Below are positions 1-6,145 of a stretch of 6,145 bases of DNA, piece by piece. This DNA is from Pseudomonadota bacterium (GTDB taxonomy: Bacteria; Desulfobacterota; Anaeroferrophillalia; Anaeroferrophillales; Tharpellaceae), in assembly GCA_030641485.1 (NCBI GenBank), contig DAOWHJ010000011.1, positions 1-6,145 on the forward strand, written 5' to 3'. Each line of letters begins with the position of its first letter. The stretch's first letter is position 1. A model generated the notes under the pieces. That model ran no database searches. It saw only the letters and a program-made list of their open reading frames with translations, and was not told the DNA's origin. The position numbers were made by a program, and so were the translations under genes.

Positions 1-1530
1 GTCGGATTTGGCAAAACCGAAGTTGCTATGCGAGCGGTTTTCCTAACCATCCTATCGGGCCGCCAAGCGGCTATTCTAGTACCAACCACGATTTTAGCTC
101 AACAACATTTCATAACTTTCAGTGAACGCTTTAGCAACTACCCGGTCAGGGTTGCTGTCTTAAGCCGTTTCCGCACCCCAGCTCAACAAAAAGAGGTGGC
201 TGAAGGCCTGCGCACCGGTACAATTGACGTAGTTATCGGTACCCATCGTCTCCTGCAAAAGGATATTTCATTCAAAAATTTAGGACTATTGGTTCTGGAC
301 GAAGAGCATAAATTCGGGGTGCGCCATAAAGAGAAACTAAAAAATTTCAAACGCATGCTCGATGTCCTCTCGATGAGCGCAACTCCGATCCCGCGCACCC
401 TCCAGTTTTCACTCTCAGGTATGCGCTCTTTAAGTGCAATCACAACGGCCCCCAGAGACCGTCTGGCGATCCGCACATTTGTGGCCGCCTACGACGACCT
501 GATCATCAAAGAAGCTGTCGAAAAAGAGATGGGCCGTGGCGGCCAGGTGTTTTTTGTCCACAACAGCATCGCCACCATCGAAGCCCGAGCCGCCCGGCTT
601 AAAGCTCTGCTCCCTGAAATCAGAATCTGCATCGGCCATGGTCAGATGCGAGAAAGCGATTTAGAAAAGGTAATGCTCGGTTTTGATGAACATAAATATG
701 ATCTTTTACTCTGCACAACGATAATTGAATCAGGCCTTGACATCCCCAACGCCAACACAATGATCGTTGAAAATGCCCAAAATTTTGGCTTAGCCCAACT
801 ATATCAGTTGCGAGGCCGCATCGGCCGATCCCAACGTAAAGCTTACGCCTACCTTCTGGTCCCAGAACTCGAAAGATTGTCTCACGAGGCCCAAAAACGG
901 CTTAACGCTCTGGCTGAAGCCAATACTTTGGGTGCCGGTTTTCGCATCGCTATGCAGGATTTAGAGATTCGCGGAGCCGGGAACATTCTCGGCAAAAAAC
1001 AGTCCGGTCAAATATCGGCAGTTGGCTACGAACTCTACCAAGAGATGCTCAATGAGGCGATCAACGAAGCCCGCGGCAGTAACTTAAAGATTAAGACCGC
1101 GGAACCTGAAGTAAAGGTCAAACTCTCAGCTCACATTCCACCAGCCTACCTCCCCGACCTAACCCTGCGACTCCAGTTTTACAAAAAGATTGCCGCCGCT
1201 GAAAATGATCTCGAACTCGCCCGACTCGAAGATGAGTTAAGCGACCGCTGCGGGATACCCCCGGAGGAAGTCCTCAACCTATTGCGACTTAAAAATCTAA
1301 AAATATTGCTTAAGAGCTACCATATCCTAGCCCTGGATTTGAGCCGCAAAAAAGTTTGCCTCCACTTGAACCCCGAACATCCACCCGTAACCGAAACCAT
1401 AATGACATTGTTACAACAAGAGCCGAACCGTTACCGGCTGACAAAAGAGCACTGGTTCAACATTGAAACCACCATAGAACCCAATGAACTCTATACCTGG
1501 TGTGAAAAGCTGTTGCAAAAAATCTATTGA
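1..1530 (+). CDS. mfd: Mfd transcription-repair coupling factor, C-terminal part (5' end outside window)
   Basis: Mfd is a cytoplasmic, ATP-driven DNA translocase. It removes RNA polymerase stalled at lesions and recruits UvrA for nucleotide excision repair. The frame is open from base 1, so the gene enters from the left. The first visible residues, VGFGKTEVA, are the end of Walker A, and 509 residues remain of a family about 1,150 long. In fragment numbering, the superfamily 2 motifs follow in order: DEEH (about 100-103, bases 298-309), SATPIPRT (about 126-133) and the motif VI stretch QLRGRIGRSQR (about 269-279). Next comes the TRG region, including a GAGNILGKKQSG segment (about 325-336). 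From about residue 365 on lies the TRCF C-terminal (D7) domain, which in the family restrains UvrA binding until Mfd is engaged. The N-terminal UvrB-like and RNA polymerase-interacting domains lie outside the window. No frameshift is seen. The family match is essentially certain. Confidence 0.97.
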   Translation, partial: VGFGKTEVAMRAVFLTILSGRQAAILVPTTILAQQHFITFSERFSNYPVRVAVLSRFRTPAQQKEVAEGLRTGTIDVVIGTHRLLQKDISFKNLGLLVLDEEHKFGVRHKEKLKNFKRMLDVLSMSATPIPRTLQFSLSGMRSLSAITTAPRDRLAIRTFVAAYDDLIIKEAVEKEMGRGGQVFFVHNSIATIEARAARLKALLPEIRICIGHGQMRESDLEKVMLGFDEHKYDLLLCTTIIESGLDIPNANTMIVENAQNFGLAQLYQLRGRIGRSQRKAYAYLLVPELERLSHEAQKRLNALAEANTLGAGFRIAMQDLEIRGAGNILGKKQSGQISAVGYELYQEMLNEAINEARGSNLKIKTAEPEVKVKLSAHIPPAYLPDLTLRLQFYKKIAAAENDLELARLEDELSDRCGIPPEEVLNLLRLKNLKILLKSYHILALDLSRKKVCLHLNPEHPPVTETIMTLLQQEPNRYRLTKEHWFNIETTIEPNELYTWCEKLLQKIY

Positions 1531-1578
1531 CCTGATAGGTGGAGCGGCTCTTTTAATCAACTACGGTAAATTCGTTAA

Positions 1579-1600
1579 ATTGCTTCAGAAACAAAGCAAT
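1579..1600. repeat. Perfect 7-bp inverted repeat between mfd and the first parvulin gene
   Basis: ATTGCTT (1579-1585) and AAGCAAT (1594-1600) are exact reverse complements separated by an 8-base loop. No T-run follows on the + strand; an A-rich stretch does, so it is not a standard intrinsic terminator for mfd. It could be an operator-like palindrome, a weak RNA hairpin, or chance. It overlaps the possible -35 box of the downstream genes. Confidence 0.45.
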
Positions 1601-1608
1601 AACATAAA
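1580..1608 (+). promoter_or_regulatory. Possible sigma70-type promoter for the parvulin gene run
   Basis: TTGCTT (1580-1585) is followed after 17 bases by CATAAA (1603-1608), a partial match to the TTGACA and TATAAT consensus in an AT-rich 114-bp gap. This is the only long gap before the parvulin genes, so a promoter somewhere here is reasonable, but these exact boxes are weak matches. The alternative is read-through from mfd. Confidence 0.3.
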
Positions 1609-1644
1609 AAATACAACCTATTTCATAAACAAAGGAATCTATCA

Positions 1645-2496
1645 ATGAAAAATTTCTGTGCCAGAATTTCGCTCTCTATCGCTCTTTTCACATTAGTTAG
1701 CACCTATGCCATCCTCCCGGTTGTTGCCGCGGATGACCCAATCGTCGCTGAAGTCGGAACAGAGAAGATCACTTTAAGTGAATTTCAGGCTGAAATCAAA
1801 AAATTACCGCCAAATTTAAAACAGATGGCCGGTGACAAAAGAATGCAAAAAGAATTTCTCGAACAGCTTGCAACCTCGCGACTCTTCTACCAAGAGGGGA
1901 TTAAACAGGGAATTGACAAAGACCCGGCGGTCAAAAACCAGATCGATGATGCAACTCATAAAATCGTCATTACCGCCTTGATCCAACGTGAGATTGAGAG
2001 CCGGATAAAGACCCCCAGTGATAAGGATGTCGAGCAATACTATCAGACCCATGCCAATGATGAGTTCAAACAGGCAAAACAGGTTAGAGTCCGACATATC
2101 CTAGTGGCGGAAGAAGCTACAGCCAAAGAGATCTCCACAAAGTTGAAAGGCGGTGCTGATTTTGCGGCCCTAGCAAAAGAGAGCTCCAGCTGTCCAAGTT
2201 CAGCGAAAGGTGGAGATTTAGGTTTCTTCACCCATGAGCGCATGGTCAAAGAGTTCTCTGATGTTGCTTTCACACTTAAAAAAGGGGAAGTAAGTGACCC
2301 CGTAAAAACTCAGTTTGGCTACCATATCATCGAAGTTGTTGAGATTAAAGAATCCGGCAGTACCCCCTTAGCTGAAGTCAGGACAAACATTGAAAACAAA
2401 CTCATCCAGAAGAAAAAGAGTCAGGTATTCCAAGAGTATATTGCGAGCCTGAAGAAAAAATCCAATGTGGTTCTGTACCCAGAAGTAATTGAGTAG
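1645..2496 (+). CDS. Periplasmic PpiC-type (parvulin) peptidyl-prolyl cis-trans isomerase
   Basis: This is a 283-residue exported folding factor predicted to isomerise X-Pro bonds and chaperone proteins in the periplasm. A Sec signal peptide has a basic start (K2, R7), a hydrophobic core at about 8-27 and probable cleavage near A28/A29 (VVAAD). A SurA/PrsA-like helical N-terminal region follows (about 33-140), opening with the typical VAEVG..KIT strand. The parvulin domain spans about 147-235: VRHILV (H151), C183 in SSCPSS, GGDLGFF (189-195), M200, F204 and GYHIIEV (225-231, H227). These are the usual active-site positions, so the enzyme should be active. A lysine-rich helical tail closes it. 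The start is supported by AAAGGA at 1631-1636, 8 bases before ATG. There is one rotamase domain, whereas E. coli SurA has two; length resembles PrsA/Cbf2-type proteins. It is first of three consecutive parvulin-family genes. Confidence 0.93.
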   Translation: MKNFCARISLSIALFTLVSTYAILPVVAADDPIVAEVGTEKITLSEFQAEIKKLPPNLKQMAGDKRMQKEFLEQLATSRLFYQEGIKQGIDKDPAVKNQIDDATHKIVITALIQREIESRIKTPSDKDVEQYYQTHANDEFKQAKQVRVRHILVAEEATAKEISTKLKGGADFAALAKESSSCPSSAKGGDLGFFTHERMVKEFSDVAFTLKKGEVSDPVKTQFGYHIIEVVEIKESGSTPLAEVRTNIENKLIQKKKSQVFQEYIASLKKKSNVVLYPEVIE

Positions 2497-2513
2497 CAAA
2501 ACGGTTCAGCCTA

Positions 2514-3371
2514 ATTAAATCCCTATTTCATCGCACTGTAATTTTTATCACCTTAATTGGACCGATCTTGCTTTGTGGCTGCACGCCACCGCAAAATATT
2601 GTTGCAACTATCGATGGTGAGAAAATCACGCGCAATCAAGTTCGAGCTCGGCTTGACGCTTATGAGGGGACGGGTGCCGCTGAGGACCCGGTTGCACCGG
2701 AGCAACAAACTCAGTTTGCCAATGCTAAAGCGGCGCTTGACCAACTTATCAATGAACGCCTCCTGCTTATTGAGGCTCAACACCGAGGTATTTTAACCGA
2801 CACTGATCGGGTAGATCCTGGAAAATGCACCAAAGCGCTTCGAGTGGTATTAAGTGAACTCGGAAAAGAGGTCGCATTCCCTTCCTACAAAGAAGCATAT
2901 GACTACTACGAACAACACCAAGAGGAGTTTTCAACCGAATCTCGCTACCAGCTCGAACATCTACTCCTAGATACCGAGCATTTAGCCTGGGAAATGAAAG
3001 AGAAGCTTGAAAAAGGACAGTTGACTATGGCTGAAGCCGCAAACAACCTACAGGCAACCGCAAACCGACCTGCAGGGCGCAACAGTGAGCGCCTGATCAC
3101 GGTTGCAGAAATGCCTGTTGGGCTTGCGACAGTTCTGCCAAACTTGAAACTTGGTCAAACCAGCGCGCCTGTGGCAACCCCTTATGGTTACCATTTGGTC
3201 AGAATACGAAAAAAATCACCCGCAGGCAGTATCCCTTTCCCCGAGGTTGAGAACCGAATTAAGGACACTCTCTTTGCTGATCGTTTACAAAAAAACTTTC
3301 AACGCTGGCTTAAACAGAGCCAGGAACAACATTCCATCAAAATCTACCATCAACACTTGACTGCATTATAA
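2514..3371 (+). CDS. Probable SurA/PpiC-like lipoprotein with degenerate rotamase domain; start codon unclear
   Basis: This is a predicted lipid-anchored periplasmic chaperone of the parvulin family. The only ordinary in-frame start, TTG at 2568, gives a protein beginning MLCGC and cuts off an evident signal peptide. The frame is open back to 2493, just after an in-frame TGA. From ATT at 2514 it reads MKSLFHR, then a hydrophobic stretch, then the lipobox LCGC with the lipidated Cys at residue 23, giving 285 residues. I therefore give 2514 as the best estimate; no clear Shine-Dalgarno precedes it. In numbering from TTG 2568, a SurA-type N-terminal region (about 10-120) starts IVATIDGEKIT. A rotamase-like region (about 125-215) keeps H131 (LEHLLL) and GYHLVRI (207-213). 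It lacks the GGDLGFF core and the usual Cys/Ser, so catalysis is doubtful. Thr follows the lipidated Cys, which by the E. coli +2 rule favours the outer membrane. Its stop lies 14 bases before the next gene. Confidence 0.85.
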   Translation: MKSLFHRTVIFITLIGPILLCGCTPPQNIVATIDGEKITRNQVRARLDAYEGTGAAEDPVAPEQQTQFANAKAALDQLINERLLLIEAQHRGILTDTDRVDPGKCTKALRVVLSELGKEVAFPSYKEAYDYYEQHQEEFSTESRYQLEHLLLDTEHLAWEMKEKLEKGQLTMAEAANNLQATANRPAGRNSERLITVAEMPVGLATVLPNLKLGQTSAPVATPYGYHLVRIRKKSPAGSIPFPEVENRIKDTLFADRLQKNFQRWLKQSQEQHSIKIYHQHLTAL

Positions 3372-3385
3372 TAAAAGAGAAAGAC

Positions 3386-4342
3386 ATGAAAAAAAGTTTA
3401 ACCTTGCTCCTCGCAGTTTTCAGCCTGAGTCTAGTTTCCAGACCCGCAAATGCCATAATCACAAACCGGGTCGCGGCAATCGTCGGTAATCAGGTTATAA
3501 CCTCAATGAGTGTGCGCCAGGCAATTTCAGTTGAATATCGCCAGGATGACTTTAATGTGCTTGCTCAAAATAAACAGGATGAGATCAGAAATAAAACCCT
3601 TGAGGTGCTAATTGATGAATTATTAATATCTTTAAAAGCAACCTCAATGGGTATCAGCGTTTCTGAAGATAGTGTTGACGAAACCATTGACAGAGTCTTA
3701 AAGCAAAACCATATGGATCAGGAAATGCTCGAAAAAGCCTTAGTTAATCAAGGACTTACTTTCACATCCTATCACAACAAAATTGCCAGCGACCTACTAA
3801 AAGCAAAGTTTGTTTCAAAAGTGGTCAAAGCCAACATCATCATCACTAACCAGGAAGTTTTAACCTACGCAAAAAAACACAACCTCTTCAAATCAGAAGA
3901 GAGCGTCACCTTAGCCCAGATCTTTATCCCTAACAGCTCTACAAATGCCGCGGCCGGAGAGCAGAGTGAAGTTTGGAAAAATGTACGCAACAAGTTAAAG
4001 AATGAGGAGAATTTCTTTGCTCTGGCAAGTAAATATTCGGAAGGCCCGTCCGCAACTAAAGGTGGACGCTTGGGGACATTCGAGCGCGGACATTTACTTA
4101 CAGAGATCGAAGATGTGGCTTACGAACTACCTTTAGGAAAAGCCAGTAATGTCATTAAAAGCTCACTCGGCTATCATATGATCATGGTCAGCAATCGCAC
4201 TGGTGGTGAAGATGAACACTCTTTGACCCCGGACACGGAAGAGCAGATCAAAACCAAACTCTATGACGAGAAACTGGAGCAAGCCGCCCAAGAGTTAAGT
4301 AAGAATCTCCGCCGTGAATTCAACGTTAAAATAATACAGTAA
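3386..4342 (+). CDS. SurA-like periplasmic chaperone/peptidyl-prolyl isomerase with one rotamase domain
   Basis: This is a 318-residue exported protein resembling SurA, which escorts unfolded outer-membrane proteins across the periplasm. Residues 1-23 form a Sec signal peptide (MKK, hydrophobic core, cleavage after ANA23). The SurA N-terminal chaperone domain spans about 25-150 and opens with ITNRVAAIVGNQVIT, close to the SurA consensus. One PpiC-type domain lies at about 174-272, with GGRLGTF (226-232) and GYHMIMV (262-268). The histidine that usually opens the domain is replaced: the strand reads LAQIF (Q178). The usual Cys/Asp site reads SEGPSA, so isomerase activity may be weak. E. coli SurA (428 residues) has two rotamase domains; this has one. 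A helical tail ends it. The start is ATG at 3386 behind a purine-rich AAGAGAAAG (3375-3383), a modest ribosome site. The 14-bp gap to the lipoprotein gene implies cotranscription. SurA orthology is likely but not proven. Confidence 0.9.
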   Translation: MKKSLTLLLAVFSLSLVSRPANAIITNRVAAIVGNQVITSMSVRQAISVEYRQDDFNVLAQNKQDEIRNKTLEVLIDELLISLKATSMGISVSEDSVDETIDRVLKQNHMDQEMLEKALVNQGLTFTSYHNKIASDLLKAKFVSKVVKANIIITNQEVLTYAKKHNLFKSEESVTLAQIFIPNSSTNAAAGEQSEVWKNVRNKLKNEENFFALASKYSEGPSATKGGRLGTFERGHLLTEIEDVAYELPLGKASNVIKSSLGYHMIMVSNRTGGEDEHSLTPDTEEQIKTKLYDEKLEQAAQELSKNLRREFNVKIIQ

Positions 4343-4372
4343 CTGTAACCTTCGATGCCATCGTAAAAAGTC

Positions 4373-4552
4373 ATGTCTCGCTACCCTGCCTGCCGCCAGT
4401 GCCAGCACTACTATGTAACCTACGACCCCAAAAAACCACACGGTTGCAGAGCCTACTCATTTAAATCAAGAGAAAATCCAGCCCAAGTAGTTTTGAGCTC
4501 ATCTGGAAAACCATGCCTGATGTTCAGCACTAAGACTAAGTCTGAGTCATAA
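4373..4552 (+). CDS. Small conserved-looking four-cysteine protein of 59 residues, function unknown
   Basis: ATG at 4373 opens a 60-codon frame ending at TAA 4550-4552. The protein begins MSRYPACRQCQHYYVTYDP and has four cysteines: C7 and C10 (CRQC), C25 (PHGCRAY) and C48 (GKPC). Between them are an aromatic YYVTYDP stretch and FKSREN. The CxxC plus two further cysteines suggests a small zinc or iron-sulfur fold, which is inference. There is no signal peptide or membrane segment, so it is probably cytoplasmic. From memory, similar short proteins with the order CxxC, YVTxDP, GC, GFKSR, SSGxPC occur widely in proteobacteria; I know of no established function. The start is fixed because the in-frame ATG at 4355 meets a stop after three codons. 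The upstream ribosome site is weak (AAAAAG at 4365-4370). It lies 30 bp after the SurA-like gene, so it is probably the last gene of that run. Confidence 0.8.
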   Translation: MSRYPACRQCQHYYVTYDPKKPHGCRAYSFKSRENPAQVVLSSSGKPCLMFSTKTKSES

Positions 4553-4594
4553 CCCAGCCAACCCACCTTGAAGGTTGTCCGAGAATAGTAAACT

Positions 4595-4610
4595 TAGGGC
4601 TCACGCCTTA
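4595..4610 (-). terminator. Weak hairpin over the carbamoyltransferase stop, possible terminator
   Basis: Bases 4595-4600 (TAGGGC) pair with 4605-4610 (GCCTTA) around a four-base loop, with one G-T wobble. On the - strand transcript it covers the stop codon and the end of the coding region, and is followed by AAGTTTACTATTC, which is only mildly T-rich. It sits between convergent genes, where termination is expected, but the stem is short and there is no proper U-tract. Only this hairpin and an imperfect CAACC/GGTTG repeat (4559-4577) are visible in the 48-bp gap. Confidence 0.22.
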
Positions 4611-6145
4611 GCCACCTTGGTCACTAGGATATCCTCAAGCATAAGATACTCAAGGTCACAGCCATAGAACATATTCAGGGCATCAGTCGGCGAACAAATC
4701 ATGGGCTCACCCCGACGATTCAAAGAGGTATTTAAGACTACAGGGACCCCGCGTAGTTTTTCAAGTTCTTCAAGCAAAGCGTAATATATGGGATTAGTCT
4801 CACGATCAACAATCTGAGCCCGAGCCGTGCCATCTTCATGCACAACCTCAGGAATTCTCGCTTTCCACGCTTCAGCAACCGTAAAAGCGAAGGTCATATA
4901 GGGAGCCGGATGATCAGTCTGAAGAATCTCGGCTGCGACCGTATCGAGCATGCTCGGGCAAAATGGCCGCCAGCGTTCACGATACTTAATTTGTGAGTTA
5001 ATCCGGTCAGCAACCCCACGATGGCTGGGGTCACCTAAAATACTGCGACAGCCTAAAGATCGGGGACCAAACTCCATTCGCCCCTGAAACCAAGCTAAAG
5101 GATGACCATCAGCAAGAATTTTAGCCCCGGTTTCGGGCACATTTGCCACCCTTTCCCAATAGGGTTTTTCCGAATGTCTTTGAATTGCATCAAGACATTT
5201 CTCGCTTGTATATGCAGGCCCTAAATAGACATGTCTAAGTTTTTTAACCTTATCACCCCGGTCTTGAGCAACAAATGAGGCTGCCCCGATCGCAGTTCCG
5301 GCATCACTGGCCGCAGGTTGGACAAAAATCTCTTTTACTGCCGGCAACTCCATAAGCCGCTGATTCAGTTTCACGTTCAAAGCAACCCCACCGGCAAAGC
5401 AGAGCCGGCCAGTTTCACGCAGAATATCGCCAAGGTAGGTTTCAACCAATTTCAACGAGGTCTCCTCAAGCAGTAGTTGAATCGCGGCGGCATAATCGAT
5501 ATAAGGGTCATCGATCTCATCACCTTCGCGCCTAGGTCCAAGCCAATCTACTAGTTTAGGACTAAAATAGTAACCTCGACGCTGATCTTTATAGCGCCTC
5601 AAACCAACAACATTGACAAGATCAGTGTTGACTTTCAAGTCGCGCCCATCGGACTCCAATAGCCGTGAAAAATCATATTTTTTCGGGTCACCGTAAGGTG
5701 CCATACCCATCACCTTAAACTCACCATCAAGCATCTCGAAACCCAGAAACTGGGTCATGGCACCGTAGACCCCACCTAAAGAATCAGGATCGTAAAACTC
5801 TTTGATTTTATGGATAACACCATTCTCACCATAACCAAAAAAAGTGGTGGCATACTCCCCTTTTCCATCAATCCCCAAAATGGCGCATTTTCCCTCAAAA
5901 CCACTCAAATGATAAGCACTGGAAGCATGAGCTAAATGGTGCTCGACCGGAACAAAGGGCGACTTTTCAGCATCAATACCAAGGTCTGACATCAACTGCA
6001 AAATTCCCCGCCGGTTGCGTCGAAAATGGCGATTGCCGTTAAAAAGAGCATCAAGGGCCCGATCCGGTGCGTACCAGTAACGCTTGGCAAAATGCAGACG
6101 ACCAGGGTGGGTAAACCCCATTTCTGCAAATGGAAAAGCGACATA
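4601..6145 (-). CDS. NodU/CmcH-family carbamoyltransferase (N-terminus outside window)
   Basis: The family transfers a carbamoyl group from carbamoyl phosphate, via carbamoyl-adenylate, to a hydroxyl on a sugar, Nod factor, antibiotic or toxin precursor. The frame is open to the right edge: 8 residues (YVAFPFAE) precede the first internal Met at 6121. That Met is probably not the true start, because the family begins with a conserved N-terminal strand and HDAS-type motif that are missing here. 514 residues are visible of a usual 560-620. In fragment numbering, the kinase-like domain carries HHLAHASSAY (69-78, metal-binding histidines), GIDGKGE (91-97), MGMAPYGDP (146-154) and AGGVALN (251-257). 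The C-terminal domain carries GRMEFGPRSLG (355-365), RERWRPFCPSML, HEDGTARAQ and LNTSLNRRGEP (471-481). The motifs are intact and no frameshift is seen. The stop is TGA at 4601-4603. It converges on the parvulin run and is functionally unrelated to it. The substrate cannot be told from the sequence; a polysaccharide or secondary metabolite is plausible. Confidence 0.95.
   Translation of the reverse strand, partial: YVAFPFAEMGFTHPGRLHFAKRYWYAPDRALDALFNGNRHFRRNRRGILQLMSDLGIDAEKSPFVPVEHHLAHASSAYHLSGFEGKCAILGIDGKGEYATTFFGYGENGVIHKIKEFYDPDSLGGVYGAMTQFLGFEMLDGEFKVMGMAPYGDPKKYDFSRLLESDGRDLKVNTDLVNVVGLRRYKDQRRGYYFSPKLVDWLGPRREGDEIDDPYIDYAAAIQLLLEETSLKLVETYLGDILRETGRLCFAGGVALNVKLNQRLMELPAVKEIFVQPAASDAGTAIGAASFVAQDRGDKVKKLRHVYLGPAYTSEKCLDAIQRHSEKPYWERVANVPETGAKILADGHPLAWFQGRMEFGPRSLGCRSILGDPSHRGVADRINSQIKYRERWRPFCPSMLDTVAAEILQTDHPAPYMTFAFTVAEAWKARIPEVVHEDGTARAQIVDRETNPIYYALLEELEKLRGVPVVLNTSLNRRGEPMICSPTDALNMFYGCDLEYLMLEDILVTKVAKA

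Noticed and set aside
298..309. Mfd Walker B reads DEEH instead of DEEQ
   Set aside because: DEEH and DEEQ are both common in Mfd and RecG-type helicases, so it is not unusual.
1545..1556. GAGC/GCTC followed by TTTT just after mfd, resembling an intrinsic terminator
   Set aside because: The arms are only 4 bp with a single base between them, so no stable hairpin can form.
1816..2273. Two long open frames on the - strand opposite the first parvulin gene
   Set aside because: They are antisense shadows of a gene with intact family motifs and have no recognisable domain or convincing ribosome site.
2557..2796. Alternative + strand frame of 79 codons beginning at TTG
   Set aside because: It lies in another frame of the lipoprotein gene, and its translation has no recognisable features, whereas the overlapping frame has clear SurA/PpiC motifs.
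4559..4577. CAACC/GGTTG repeat with inner ACCTT/AAGGT palindrome as a bidirectional terminator
   Set aside because: The inner arms leave a one-base loop, the outer stem is 5 bp, and no T-run follows on either strand.
6119..6121. ATG at 6121 (- strand) as the true start of the carbamoyltransferase
   Set aside because: The frame continues to the window edge with family-like residues, and the conserved N-terminal part of the family is missing, so the real start lies outside.

Overview
The window looks like chromosomal DNA of a Gram-negative, moderate-GC bacterium. The protein families suggest a deltaproteobacterial (Desulfobacterota/Desulfuromonadales-like) host. Evidence for a Gram-negative envelope is direct: two genes encode Sec signal peptides on SurA/PpiC-type periplasmic folding factors, and a third encodes a lipoprotein signal. 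The phylum is inferred from the mfd followed by several parvulin-gene arrangement, which I recall from Geobacter-like genomes. I could not run a search to confirm it.

Layout on the + strand: (1) the 3' half of mfd, the transcription-repair coupling factor, entering at the left edge inside the Walker A motif and ending at 1530. (2) A 114-bp gap with a good ribosome binding site, a perfect 7-bp inverted repeat and a weak possible promoter. (3) Three consecutive parvulin-family genes (1645-2496, about 2514-3371, 3386-4342) in a tight, probably cotranscribed run. The first has an intact parvulin core. The second is a probable lipoprotein with a badly eroded rotamase domain. The third is SurA-like with one rotamase domain. 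Together they would act in the periplasm or at the outer membrane, chaperoning envelope proteins. (4) A 59-residue cysteine-containing small protein at 4373-4552, 30 bp after the third parvulin gene and probably the last gene of the run.

On the - strand, converging on this run, lies most of a NodU/CmcH-type carbamoyltransferase (4601 to the right edge). It lacks only its N-terminal end, which is outside the window. It most likely carbamoylates a sugar or secondary metabolite, but its partners are not visible.

The points most worth a second look are three. The lipoprotein gene has no ATG, GTG or TTG start upstream of its signal peptide. The small four-cysteine protein is easily missed by gene callers. 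The three parvulin paralogues show graded loss of catalytic features. I saw no mobile elements, CRISPR arrays, tRNA or rRNA genes, and no clear undescribed multi-gene system.
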